In this document: in pieces, positions 44,952 through 54,007 of the stretch
Numbering within the stretch: position 1 is the first letter of the stretch
Layout of the letters: each line of letters starts with the position of its first letter
Assembly (NCBI RefSeq): GCF_023715415.1
Contig: NZ_JAMBOB010000001.1
Location: 558,001-622,000, forward strand
Direction: 5' to 3'
From: Neobacillus niacini
Lineage (GTDB): Bacteria > Bacillota > Bacilli > Bacillales > Cytobacillaceae
Length of the DNA: 64,000 nucleotides
Notes under the pieces: model-generated
Told to the model about the DNA's origin: nothing
The model's database searches: none
What the model saw: the letters and a program-made list of their open reading frames with translations, nothing else
Made by a program: the position numbers and the translations under genes

Positions 44952-46028
44952 TTAATCCTCATCAATCTTGGAATCAATAAGATACCGTGCATAACTGATT
45001 GGTGTTGTATATGTTGCTTTCCATACGTCATACATTTGAGCCTTTTCAAATAATATTCGAAAAGCACGGCCATTACATTCAATAAACATGGGAAAACCTT
45101 CATTGGTTAAACCAATATCCAGCCCAACATCTGCTAGGTTAGGGAAATACTTATTTAATTCAGATACCGCTTTTATTGATAAGTCTTCAATAGATTGATA
45201 GACTGCGTTGAAATCCCAGTCAGAGTAATTGCTTAATAATTCAGTCAGCGTTTTACAGGTACCACCTTTTGCAGCATTGGTTACATAATTCCCCTTTTTT
45301 GCCACCTTACCAACCACACCTGTTACCTGCCACTCTCCTAATCCATTTTTTTGGACAGAAACACGTAAATCAAAAGGGTTTCCTTGAAACTGCGCAAGCT
45401 GAATTCGTTCCTGAATAATGTAATTTTTGTTTGAAACCTTCTTACGAATAATTTCTGGCCAATCGTTAGCAAATGCCTCTCTCCGCTGGTTATAATAAAC
45501 TTCCCAAAGTTCACTATCTCTTTTTTCCACCATAACGACCCCGCTGCCTAGACTTCCGCTATTTGGCTTAATCATTAGCTGTTTATGCTTCTTTAGCATT
45601 TCTGTGAAATTCAACGAACTTGCTCGTTTCGTTTCAGGCAAATGGGGCCGCAATTCTTCATTTTTCATTAATATTTCTTGAACATCCCATTTTCCATAAC
45701 GATTCCTATCATTAAAAATTATAACCCCCAATTTTTGAAGATTTTTTAGCTTTATCTTTAAATCCTTTCTAAAATAAAGGCCACGATTATGAATAACTTT
45801 GGGGATGGTAATAACTTTTAATTCATATTTTCCCATAACACCTTTTACTAACGCATTAATTTGACCTGTCTCAAGCGATATATCTTTTATCCTAAATATG
45901 CAAGGACTAAGCCCATATTGCCTACAGGCTTCTTCATAAAAACCGACTTCCTCAAGATAAGATCTGTTATTCTTAATTCCACTGTATATCAACCCACTTA
46001 CTAATATTCCAACAGTTGGAGTATTCAT
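44952..46028 (-). CDS. YheC/YheD-family ATP-grasp protein (fourth of five)
   Basis: The 358-residue protein starts MNTPTVGILVSGLIYSG (pre-ATP-grasp fold). Its ATP-grasp domain has MIKPNSGSLGSGVVMVEK, FDLRVSVQKNG, TNAAKGG and VGLDIGLTNEGFPMFIECNGR, keeping the expected Asp, Glu and Asn metal ligands. It probably ligates an amine to a carboxylate in the mother cell during coat assembly, which is inferred from family and cluster. AAGGGAG lies ten bases upstream of the ATG, and the preceding gene ends 20 bases away. Confidence 0.86.
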   Translation of the reverse strand: MNTPTVGILVSGLIYSGIKNNRSYLEEVGFYEEACRQYGLSPCIFRIKDISLETGQINALVKGVMGKYELKVITIPKVIHNRGLYFRKDLKIKLKNLQKLGVIIFNDRNRYGKWDVQEILMKNEELRPHLPETKRASSLNFTEMLKKHKQLMIKPNSGSLGSGVVMVEKRDSELWEVYYNQRREAFANDWPEIIRKKVSNKNYIIQERIQLAQFQGNPFDLRVSVQKNGLGEWQVTGVVGKVAKKGNYVTNAAKGGTCKTLTELLSNYSDWDFNAVYQSIEDLSIKAVSELNKYFPNLADVGLDIGLTNEGFPMFIECNGRAFRILFEKAQMYDVWKATYTTPISYARYLIDSKIDED

Positions 46029-46048
46029 TTTTCTAATCTCCCTTATTT

Positions 46049-48289
46049 CTAAGATCCGGTGCTAAATCCTTGTATATGAACAGCATAAAAAATAGGCTGA
46101 GTGCGTATTTTCGAATACATTTCATAGTCCATTTCTTTAAAGCCTTTAAAACTCGGAAAAATATTTGCCTCAATAATCCATGGAAACCCCTCTTGATCAA
46201 GGCCGATATCCAAACCAAATTCTGCATAATGTTCGTCCTTTATATCTACTAAATTACAGAACTTCTGACACAGATTTATAATACTCTCATAAATCTTATC
46301 GTATGGTTGATTAATTCCTGAACCAATTACTACTTCCTCCAAGGTCATAGCTTCTCCGCCTCTTGCAATATTCGTTAACACCTCATTTTCACCGGCAACT
46401 CTGCATTCGATACCGGAGCATTTCCAGCTATTTTTATCATATTTTTGCATAACAACTCTTACGTCCAAGGGGCGGTTATATATTTTTAGAAGCGGAATGT
46501 AGGTTTGATACAAATATTGCTTATTTAATATTTTCAACTCCTTTAACATTTCCTCTAATCCTTTACTATTTGGAATCAAATGTCGGCGTAGAATTTCATT
46601 TTGATGATCGTATAAAATATACCCACCATCTTGTTTTGGATTTTTTTCTAGTATAAAGATGCCTCGCCCTCGTGAAAGGCTAACGGGCTTTAATATAACC
46701 TTTTCCCTATCCCGAATAAATTCAATTAATTCATCGATTTTTTTCAATAGATGGGTGGCCGGGACGTGGTTACGAATTTCAGTTTCATCTTTTAATAAAA
46801 TTAGATCAGATTTCTTAAAGTAATGGGAATTGAATAAATTCTTATGGGTCATTTCAATTAGCTGGTTAACCCTATCAAGATTTTGATGGAAATTCCTTCG
46901 GTATAAGGCAGCTGGAATCGGTGCAGAATCATATCTCCACTTTTTTTGAGTTGGATCATACAGCATCCCGTAGGCTATCTTTTCCTCCCAATCGATGGAA
47001 CGGGTGGAAAAGGCCATTACTAAGCCGCCAAATTTCTCATATTCCCCCAAACGGTCAGAGTACTTTTCCATATAGGTTGGATTATATAGTTGATTGTTTT
47101 CCCCTAGCAACAGCCCAATGGAAGGACCAATAATTATTTTATCTTTTGATATTTTCAACTGATATATCAAGTCTATAGGGATATGCAGCTTCTTTAAAAG
47201 AGAACTAGAAATATATACTTCTGCAGGATTGGTAAATGAATTGCGGTTTAATCGAAAATCACTTTCAATGTTGTCAAGTTTACATATTTGTTCTTTAATT
47301 CCAAACTGAAGGGAGATTTGGTCACTAGTGATTAATTTTGACTGATGCATTGGTATTTTCAGGCACATTTGCTCGTCCTGAAACTCCTTCAATTTAATCC
47401 AGAGATGAATACTTTCCTCATTTGAAAGCATGATCTGGTTATCTTCAGATTCTGGAGTTGATAAAAGTTTGGTTGGTTGTGATGGATAGGCCAGGCTATA
47501 TTCATTACTGATACCATCGTGAGAATACTTTTGTTGTAGTATTTCCTTAGCAACCTTAAATGGGAATTTACATATTTTCTCAGAAATCTTGGTGTTCCAT
47601 CCAAAAATGTCTTTAACAATGGTATTGATTGAACAGGTTGAACTTAAAGAATAGGCACCATTTTTATTTAATGAAAATACAATGCCAATCTCGAAAATTC
47701 CAGGGTAATAAAAGTGGATGATATCTAAAACCTTTAGGCTGCACTCCCATAATACATCCATTGATGCTTCTTCTATAAAGTAAAAGTTTTGGTTAGAATC
47801 TTTTGCGTACATAATCGGGGATTTCCATTTATTATTTAACTTTTTCTGACCTACTACATATAAAGTAAATAAAGTATTGTTAGCGTCGTTTTCTTCCTCA
47901 ATATCTATTTTGATATCAGAATATGAATCTATTAATGCAGATAATTCCTTTTTCTTTATGATATGGTGCTCATTAAGGACTTGAAATTTAGGGTGATTAG
48001 AAAGTTCCCTTAATTTTTTGATATTCTTTTTTTTATAAAATATTGTTGGGTTATAAATAATTGATGGGATATCAACTGTATCCTTTTTTTTCATTGAATT
48101 ATTTTGATGTTCAATTGCTTGTGTTTTTAAACTTTCGAGAGAAATATCAGTAAGTGTAAAGAATTGAATTTTAAGGCCTAACTCTCTACCCTTCTTAGCA
48201 TACATATGCCAAATTTCGTCCTTTTTGTTTTTTTGGCTAAGTAACTTACTCCATTCCCTTTTAGAAAGCAGTACACCAACCGAATTCAT
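46049..48289 (-). CDS. Double-length YheD-type ATP-grasp protein with degenerate N-terminal copy
   Basis: This protein has 746 residues against roughly 350-450 for the family. The C-terminal half (about 300-746) is a full YheD: EVYISSSLLKKLHIP, then VILKPVSLSRGRGIFILEK, PLDVRVVMQKYD, TNIARGGE and FGLDIGLDQEGFPWIIEANIFPS. The N-terminal part (1-280) looks like a second YheC/YheD copy reduced to its entry fold and end: FEIGIVFSLNKNGAYSLSSTC stands where LGxDIGxD...EAN should be, so the metal ligands are lost. ATG 48289 follows AGGAGGCGGAGG. The extra copy may be structural. Confidence 0.82.
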   Translation of the reverse strand: MNSVGVLLSKREWSKLLSQKNKKDEIWHMYAKKGRELGLKIQFFTLTDISLESLKTQAIEHQNNSMKKKDTVDIPSIIYNPTIFYKKKNIKKLRELSNHPKFQVLNEHHIIKKKELSALIDSYSDIKIDIEEENDANNTLFTLYVVGQKKLNNKWKSPIMYAKDSNQNFYFIEEASMDVLWECSLKVLDIIHFYYPGIFEIGIVFSLNKNGAYSLSSTCSINTIVKDIFGWNTKISEKICKFPFKVAKEILQQKYSHDGISNEYSLAYPSQPTKLLSTPESEDNQIMLSNEESIHLWIKLKEFQDEQMCLKIPMHQSKLITSDQISLQFGIKEQICKLDNIESDFRLNRNSFTNPAEVYISSSLLKKLHIPIDLIYQLKISKDKIIIGPSIGLLLGENNQLYNPTYMEKYSDRLGEYEKFGGLVMAFSTRSIDWEEKIAYGMLYDPTQKKWRYDSAPIPAALYRRNFHQNLDRVNQLIEMTHKNLFNSHYFKKSDLILLKDETEIRNHVPATHLLKKIDELIEFIRDREKVILKPVSLSRGRGIFILEKNPKQDGGYILYDHQNEILRRHLIPNSKGLEEMLKELKILNKQYLYQTYIPLLKIYNRPLDVRVVMQKYDKNSWKCSGIECRVAGENEVLTNIARGGEAMTLEEVVIGSGINQPYDKIYESIINLCQKFCNLVDIKDEHYAEFGLDIGLDQEGFPWIIEANIFPSFKGFKEMDYEMYSKIRTQPIFYAVHIQGFSTGS

Positions 48290-48395
48290 CCTATTTCCTC
48301 CGCCTCCTAATATAAATAGGTAATTAGGACCTTTACCATAATTTATATTCAATTCTCATTAAAAGGTATAGGCAGATGATAAACATAGCCATTTT

Positions 48396-49130
48396 TCATC
48401 CCTTTTTATAAGATTTAATGGTTTCATAAGAGCCATCATTTAATAATTTAAACATGGAAACAGCAGGTCTTAGGTTTGCTTCAATAATCCAGACCTTCCC
48501 ATCTAAATCAATACCCAGATCTATTCCATATACACGTTTTTGGGTATAGGAATTTGCTAATTTCTTCGCAATTAACAAGGAAACCTCCTCTAAATCAGCG
48601 ACAATATCTTTCATCTTGTCATTGTTTATCAGTGAATTATCTATAGCATCTTCTACTGATAAAACTGTTTTTGCTACGTTAGTAACAACAAAATTATTTG
48701 CTGCCACCCTAGCAAGTTTACCCGTTACTACCCATTCCAAAGAATCCTTTTTCCTTTGTACCATTACCCGAACATCAAATTGATTATTATTTATTGTTGC
48801 AAGTGGAATTCTTTGCTGGACGATATACCGTTGTCTTTTTCTTGGAAAGTAATTCTCTTTTAAGTAATCGTAGATGTTCTCTTTTTTGCTCATGTATGAT
48901 TTCCTGCGTTCAATATGAAGTTCGAAGCTTTCATCAGATAATGAAGAGATTTGGATAATACCTCTCCCTTGAAAACCGTGGCACGGCTTTACCATGATTT
49001 GATTATATTTGTCTAACATTATAGATAAGGAGGTTCTATCCAAATATTGTGTATCAGGCAAAAAGGCAGCAAGCTTTTCATCCTCCAACATCAATTTATG
49101 TTTTGTCCATTTCCCAGCAGAAACACGCAT
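48396..49130 (-). CDS. Short YheC/YheD-type ATP-grasp protein (second of five)
   Basis: The 244-residue protein consists almost only of the ATP-grasp domain, with QIMVKPCHGFQGRGIIQI, FDVRVMVQRKK, TNVAKT and VYGIDLGIDLDGKVWIIEANLRPA. The N-terminal YheC-type fold of its neighbours is missing. The ATG at 49130 has AGGAAGGGG upstream, so it seems to be expressed as it stands. The metal-binding residues are intact, so it may be an active ligase or depend on a neighbour for substrate binding. Confidence 0.82.
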   Translation of the reverse strand: MRVSAGKWTKHKLMLEDEKLAAFLPDTQYLDRTSLSIMLDKYNQIMVKPCHGFQGRGIIQISSLSDESFELHIERRKSYMSKKENIYDYLKENYFPRKRQRYIVQQRIPLATINNNQFDVRVMVQRKKDSLEWVVTGKLARVAANNFVVTNVAKTVLSVEDAIDNSLINNDKMKDIVADLEEVSLLIAKKLANSYTQKRVYGIDLGIDLDGKVWIIEANLRPAVSMFKLLNDGSYETIKSYKKG

Positions 49131-49323
49131 TTTATTTGTTTCCCCTTCCTAATTAAAAACAGCCAAATTCCTCGGAACAAACCAATAAGGTTAATTCGAA
49201 AAATCTGGATATTCTGGTCATTTACACTTTGAAGTTTATTATTCACTCATAATTTATTCTAAGGAATTAAGAAGGCTTGGACTTTTAAGCAACAAGCTTA
49301 AAAAATAATGAATACAAGTAAAC

Positions 49324-49361
49324 GATAAGACCCCCATAAACCAGTGTGGGGATCTTTTTTA
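49324..49361. terminator. Hairpin between the first and second ATP-grasp genes
   Basis: AAGACCCCCATA pairs with TGTGGGGATCTT. The T run is on the + side; the reverse-strand side is poorer in T, so termination of the first ATP-grasp transcript may be partial. The rest of the 228-base gap shows no clear promoter. Confidence 0.5.
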
Positions 49362-50579
49362 CTCTCTTCTTAAGTGAAAGGTAATCTCATTCGCTGCCTG
49401 CTTTGCACTATTTTCTGCCTCTTCAAGCGTATCTCCTTTGGCAATTACATAAGCATAACGTTGCCCCATTGATAAAGGAGGGGTTACATATGTTCCTCTC
49501 TTTGGCTTGACATATACTTCTTCCACACCAGGTGTAGCTGCAGCCCTTCCCTTGCCTGTTACCTGTTCTAAAATGCCTTTATTTTCAAGGATGACATACT
49601 GTGTAAAAACATAATGGTTTCTTACCTTTACTAATGAAGGAATCTCTCCTATTAACAACTTTAGTGTTTCCTCCACTAAGCTATAACCAAAAGCAGCATG
49701 AATCATCTTGTTCATTGCCCCACCAGAAATTCTAGGATTTATTTCGATTAGTTTCCAGCCATCCTCTGTCAATCTTAGTTCCAAATGAAAGGCACCATTT
49801 TGAAACTCTAAAGAGGACACGATTGTTTCAATTAAATCCAGTAAACTTGCTTCTAGATGTCGCGGTACTTCTGCCAATACCCCGTATCCTGTTACAATAA
49901 ATCGTTTCCCTTTTGTAATTTCTTGTTTAATGACGGCACCAATAAGAATCATCCAGTTGCTGACCAGAACCTCTACTAAATATTGGTCACCTTCCACATA
50001 TTCTTCAATGATGATGGTTTCACTTGGATTATTGGAACGCAGCTTATTTACGTTTTTTTCTAGTTGCCTCATATTTTCTGCAAAGATGACGTCCTTTGAG
50101 CCAGTGGAAGTAGCACACTTCGCTACCACCGGGAACTTTACTTTCTGGTAAGCTAGATCATAAGGCATTGACATATCTTTTGTTAGTAACGTAAAGCTGG
50201 GTGTAAAGGATTGGTTTGTAAAAAATAATCTAGTTTTTTCTTTATTTTCCATAATAGCAAGAGCTTCCGTTGATAAATAGTTTTCGCAGTATATGTCAGC
50301 CAACATTGAAGCTGTTTGAACGAACTTTGCGACAAAACTGGTAATAATCATTATTTCATTTCCACGATTCAGTATTCGTTCAATTTGTTTTATTATTTCT
50401 TCAATATTGCTAAGGTCCACTAAAGTCAGTTGATGAACATCCTTATACTCACTTCTTTGCTGGATTTGCTTTTCCTGATTGGTAAAAACAACTGTATAAT
50501 ACCCTAATTCATTTGCCGCTTTTACTGCCTCTCTACTTGATCCGGATTTATTCAAACCAATAAATATAATCGTCCTCAT
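49359..50579 (-). CDS. ATP-grasp carboxylate-amine ligase (first of five), distinct subfamily
   Basis: This 406-residue protein has a Rossmann-like pre-ATP-grasp domain (MRTIIFIGLNKSGSSREAV), then an ATP-grasp domain (about 110-300) with FPVVAKCATSTGSKDV, IIEEYVEGDQYLVEVLV and FHLELRLTEDGWKLIEINPRISGG. It ends with a PurK/BacD-like C-terminal lobe. It resembles peptide or L-amino-acid ligases more than YheC/YheD. ATG 50579 follows AGGAGTGAGG. A SigK-type promoter lies 42 bases upstream, so expression late in the mother cell is likely. The substrate is unknown. Confidence 0.83.
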   Translation of the reverse strand: MRTIIFIGLNKSGSSREAVKAANELGYYTVVFTNQEKQIQQRSEYKDVHQLTLVDLSNIEEIIKQIERILNRGNEIMIITSFVAKFVQTASMLADIYCENYLSTEALAIMENKEKTRLFFTNQSFTPSFTLLTKDMSMPYDLAYQKVKFPVVAKCATSTGSKDVIFAENMRQLEKNVNKLRSNNPSETIIIEEYVEGDQYLVEVLVSNWMILIGAVIKQEITKGKRFIVTGYGVLAEVPRHLEASLLDLIETIVSSLEFQNGAFHLELRLTEDGWKLIEINPRISGGAMNKMIHAAFGYSLVEETLKLLIGEIPSLVKVRNHYVFTQYVILENKGILEQVTGKGRAAATPGVEEVYVKPKRGTYVTPPLSMGQRYAYVIAKGDTLEEAENSAKQAANEITFHLRRE

Positions 50580-50620
50580 TATCCTCACTCCTATTTCCCC
50601 TGACAAAGATGAACGCCCTA

Positions 50621-50647
50621 TATATTATGAAGGAATTTGAGTTTTGT
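50621..50647 (-). promoter_or_regulatory. SigK-type promoter of the ATP-grasp cluster
   Basis: The reverse strand has AC (50647-50646), 16 bases, then CATAATATA (50629-50621), matching AC-N16-CATAnnnTA. The same element precedes gerPA in this window. Confidence 0.68.
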
Positions 50648-50726
50648 ATGGAATTTTTACGTATTTCACATGTTTTATGAAAAGAATTTATGCCTAATCT
50701 GCATCACCTTCCTGAACAGAATGCAA

Positions 50727-50757
50727 AAAAAATACACGGTGAATAGTTCACCGTGCA
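50727..50757 (-). terminator. Terminator of yhfI-lplJ
   Basis: On the reverse strand CACGGTGAA pairs with TTCACCGTG and is followed by TATTTTTTTT. Confidence 0.87.
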
Positions 50758-50760
50758 ACT

Positions 50761-51747
50761 CTAATAAATAAGGTTGATAAATTCTTCTTTGGTTACTTTT
50801 CCAAAATAAAAGGTTGTGTCTACATCTCTAAGTGCTGCTTCTAACTCGTTCTTCTCATAGCGAACAGCTTTAAGTTTATTCTCAATTTCACTTACATCAC
50901 CAACACCAAAGAAGTCACCATATATTTTACAGTTTTCAATAACACCTTTATCCACATCTAATCGAACATCAATCTGCCCCACAGGGAAACGGTGTGAATG
51001 CTGGAAATTAAACTTTGGCGATTTTCCATAGTTCCAATCCCAATTTTGATAGCGTTCTTTAGACAGCTGGTGAATTTTCTCCCAATCCTCTTCCGTAAGC
51101 ACATACTCTGTTACTTCTTCGCCTTGAAAAATAAACTTCAGCAAGGCAGAACGAAACTCTTCAACTGATAATTTCTCTGTCAAAAATTCTGAAATATTAG
51201 CCACTCTGCTGCGGACTGACTTGATTCCCTTAGATTCAATTTTATCCTTTTTTACCCTTAAAGCGGAGACAATATGATTCATTTCGGAATTAAACAGAAG
51301 CGTTCCATGGGTGAACATACGGCCCTTTGTTGAGAATTGGGCATTACCAGATATTTTCCTGCCTTCAGCTAAAATATCATTTCTGCCGCTTAATTCCGCA
51401 TTTACTCCCATCTGTTTCAATGCAGCAATAACCGGCTCTGTAAATTTGCGGAAATTATGAAAGCTGTCTCCGTCATCTTTTGTAATAAAGCTATAATTAA
51501 GGTTGCCAAGGTCGTGATATACCGCTCCACCTCCAGACAATCTGCGTACCACATGTATACCATTGCTCTCAACATACTCAGTATTTATTTCTTCTATTGA
51601 ATTCTGGTTTTTGCCAATGATAATCGATGGCTCATTTATGTAAAATAATAGATACGTTTCATTGATATCAAGATTTTTCAAGGCATACTCTTCAATAGCG
51701 AGATTTATACGTGGATCGGTGATGCCTTTATTATCGATAAATAACAT
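50761..51747 (-). CDS. lplJ: Lipoate-protein ligase LplJ
   Basis: This 328-residue enzyme attaches free lipoate to E2 subunits and GcvH. It has the catalytic domain with RRLSGGGAVYHDLGNLNYSFI, the invariant Lys in GRKISGNAQF and the C-terminal accessory domain (about 250-328). ATG 51747 (MLFIDNKG) follows GGGGAAGG and gives the family length; the longer frame would add 16 residues. It forms an operon with yhfI as in B. subtilis. Confidence 0.92.
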   Translation of the reverse strand: MLFIDNKGITDPRINLAIEEYALKNLDINETYLLFYINEPSIIIGKNQNSIEEINTEYVESNGIHVVRRLSGGGAVYHDLGNLNYSFITKDDGDSFHNFRKFTEPVIAALKQMGVNAELSGRNDILAEGRKISGNAQFSTKGRMFTHGTLLFNSEMNHIVSALRVKKDKIESKGIKSVRSRVANISEFLTEKLSVEEFRSALLKFIFQGEEVTEYVLTEEDWEKIHQLSKERYQNWDWNYGKSPKFNFQHSHRFPVGQIDVRLDVDKGVIENCKIYGDFFGVGDVSEIENKLKAVRYEKNELEAALRDVDTTFYFGKVTKEEFINLIY

Positions 51748-51763
51748 ACTATCCTTCCCCTTC

Positions 51764-52498
51764 TTATAGTGAAATGGTTTGAAATTCATTCGCAAGTTTT
51801 ATTATACCAGTATATTCAGAACTAGCCTCACTGATAAGCTTAGATATATCCCCGTAATGTGGAAGATGGGTTAGAATTAATTGCTTAACACCTGCACTTG
51901 CTGCGAATTTCCCTGCATCCGTGCTATTCATATGACCTGCAGGCTTCCCATTTTGATGCTGATAGAAATTACATTCACATAACAATAAATCTGCATCTTT
52001 ACCAAACTCGATAAATTCCTCTTTAAAGGAGCTGTCACCTGTATATACGAGTGACTTTCCATTTACTTCAATTCTCATTGCATAGCAGGGTGCTGGATGA
52101 TCTGTTTTTAAGAAAGAAACCTGGAATGGTCCGACAGTAAGAACAGCATTCGGCGAATAGGCAATTCCCTTCGTGATTTCTTTATAGGTTAATTTTGCGA
52201 ATTCTGTTTCGTCATAAGAGTGTCCATAGATAGGCAAGGTCGGAAAGCTCTTCCCTAAAAAACCCTGAATTAGGCGGGCATGCTGTAATACACCTATATC
52301 TGCAATATGGTCTGGATGATAATGGGAGATTAATACAGCATCGAGTTCTTCAGGCTCAATAATATTTTGCATTTTCGCAAGCACTCCACTGCCACAATCG
52401 ATTAATAGGTTAAATCCCTCATGTTCAAGTAAGTATCCAGAACTTGCACCATTTTGTTTTGGGTATCCACCCCAAAAGCCAATAACTGTCAACTTCAA
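51764..52498 (-). CDS. yhfI: Metallo-beta-lactamase-fold hydrolase, YhfI-like
   Basis: This 244-residue cytoplasmic MBL-fold protein has the metal motif SHYHPDHIAD (HxHxDH), KTDHPAPCYAMRI, TGDSS and LTHLPHYGD. It resembles RNase Z-like phosphodiesterases; YhfI has no firmly known substrate. The start is TTG 52498 with AAGGAGGG seven bases upstream. lplJ follows 16 bases later. Confidence 0.87.
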   Translation of the reverse strand: MKLTVIGFWGGYPKQNGASSGYLLEHEGFNLLIDCGSGVLAKMQNIIEPEELDAVLISHYHPDHIADIGVLQHARLIQGFLGKSFPTLPIYGHSYDETEFAKLTYKEITKGIAYSPNAVLTVGPFQVSFLKTDHPAPCYAMRIEVNGKSLVYTGDSSFKEEFIEFGKDADLLLCECNFYQHQNGKPAGHMNSTDAGKFAASAGVKQLILTHLPHYGDISKLISEASSEYTGIIKLANEFQTISL

Positions 52499-52520
52499 CT
52501 TTATGCCCTCCTTATTTATA

Positions 52521-52551
52521 AAAAAAGAAGCTATTATTGCAACAGCTTCTG
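52521..52551 (-). terminator. Terminator of hemY
   Basis: On the reverse strand AGAAGCTGTT pairs with AATAGCTTCT and is followed by seven T, just after the hemY stop. Confidence 0.75.
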
Positions 52552-52556
52552 GTTTA

Positions 52557-53975
52557 TTATTTTACATTTAAATACTCTAATACACCTTTTACTGCTTCTT
52601 CCCCTTGGTCAATACAATCAGGAAGTCCGACACCGCCGAATGATGCACTAGCTAAAAAGACTCCAGGCAGTTCAGATTTAATATGCTTTCTAATGGTCTC
52701 AAGGCGCTGTTTATGGCCCACGATGTATTGCGGCATAGAATCTTTCCAGCGAGAAACGATAGCAAAATCAGGTTCCATTCCAATATCCATTGTCCTGCTT
52801 AAATCATCAAGTACAATCTTAATAATCCTATCATCTGAAAGTTCTACGATTGTTTCTTCCCCGGCTCTTCCTACATAACAACGCAGCAGCACTTTCCCTT
52901 TCGGAGTAGAGTGTTCCCACTTTTTATGTGTCCAAGTACAGGCAGTAATAGAATAATCACCATTCCTAGAAACCACAAATCCTGTTCCATCTATATCCTT
53001 TTTTATGGCTTCTTCTGGGAATGCAAGAGCCACAGTGGCAACAGATGTGGATGGGACTGACTTAAAAGGTTCAAAAAAGTGATAGTCTGAGAACATTGAT
53101 TGCGTGATTTTATGTGGTGTTGCTGCAACAACACAATCAGCAACCAATTTTTCACCGTTATTTAGATAAAGCTCATACTGCTTATTTGTTTTTGATATTT
53201 TATCGACCCGATGCCCTTTGAGAATGGAATTAGGGTCTATTTTTGCTTCAATCGCTTCAGCAAAAGACTGCAGACCCGACTTAAAGGTTAAGAAAACACC
53301 CTTTTTCTTCTCGGCAGGTTCTGGTGCTTTCGGTTTTGCAGGCGTTGTCTTTTTCATCCCTAAAATAAGACTCCGATGTTTTTGTTCCACCTCATAAAAT
53401 TGCGGAAAGGTAGACATTAAACTCATTTGATCGATATCACCAGCGTAAATACCCGATAATAAAGGTTCTATAAGATTCTCTACCACCTCATCGCCTAACC
53501 TTCTCCGAAAAAATTGACCTAAAGACTGATCAATATTACCTGGTGATTTCGGTAAAATAAAATCTGCAGCTGCCCTGACCTTCCCTGGGATGGAGAATAA
53601 CCCTGTTGTAATAAATGGCCCTATTTCCGTTGGAATTCCCATTATCGAACCCCCAGGCATTGAATGAAGCTTGTCATCGACAAGAACATAGGATTTCCCT
53701 GTTGAATTAGAAACTAATTGCTCCTCCATTCCTACTTCCTTTGCAAGTCTAATCATGCTCACTTTTCTTGCAAGGAAGGAATCAGGACCTCTTTCAATGG
53801 TAAAACCGTCCCTTACCACTGTTTGCATTTTACCTCCGAGACGGTGAGATGCTTCAATAAGTATGATTTCGAAAGGCAGCTGTTTTTCATTTATGTTTTT
53901 TTGAAGGTAATAGGCTGCAGTAAGGCCTGCAATTCCTCCCCCAATAATGGCTACCTTCTGTTTTTCTTCCGCCAC
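52557..53975 (-). CDS. hemY: Coproporphyrinogen III oxidase HemY (CgoX)
   Basis: This FAD enzyme of 472 residues oxidises coproporphyrinogen III to coproporphyrin III in the Gram-positive heme pathway. It has the dinucleotide motif IIGGGIAGLTAAYYL near the N-terminus, the ERGPDSFLARK segment, and the C-terminal FLASASFGGVGLPDCIDQGE. I chose GTG 53975 because AAGGGTG lies six bases upstream; GTG 53984 is too close to it. It is last in the hemE-hemH-hemY group and 23 bases after hemH. Confidence 0.93.
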   Translation of the reverse strand: MAEEKQKVAIIGGGIAGLTAAYYLQKNINEKQLPFEIILIEASHRLGGKMQTVVRDGFTIERGPDSFLARKVSMIRLAKEVGMEEQLVSNSTGKSYVLVDDKLHSMPGGSIMGIPTEIGPFITTGLFSIPGKVRAAADFILPKSPGNIDQSLGQFFRRRLGDEVVENLIEPLLSGIYAGDIDQMSLMSTFPQFYEVEQKHRSLILGMKKTTPAKPKAPEPAEKKKGVFLTFKSGLQSFAEAIEAKIDPNSILKGHRVDKISKTNKQYELYLNNGEKLVADCVVAATPHKITQSMFSDYHFFEPFKSVPSTSVATVALAFPEEAIKKDIDGTGFVVSRNGDYSITACTWTHKKWEHSTPKGKVLLRCYVGRAGEETIVELSDDRIIKIVLDDLSRTMDIGMEPDFAIVSRWKDSMPQYIVGHKQRLETIRKHIKSELPGVFLASASFGGVGLPDCIDQGEEAVKGVLEYLNVK

Positions 53976-54007
53976 GGATGTCACCCTTCTTTCTTTTGCA
54001 ATTCTAA

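Noticed and set aside
49131..49320. Missing N-terminal part of the short ATP-grasp gene
   Set aside because: Reading frames of the reverse strand that I followed here gave only short, hydrophobic peptides without similarity to YheC/YheD starts.
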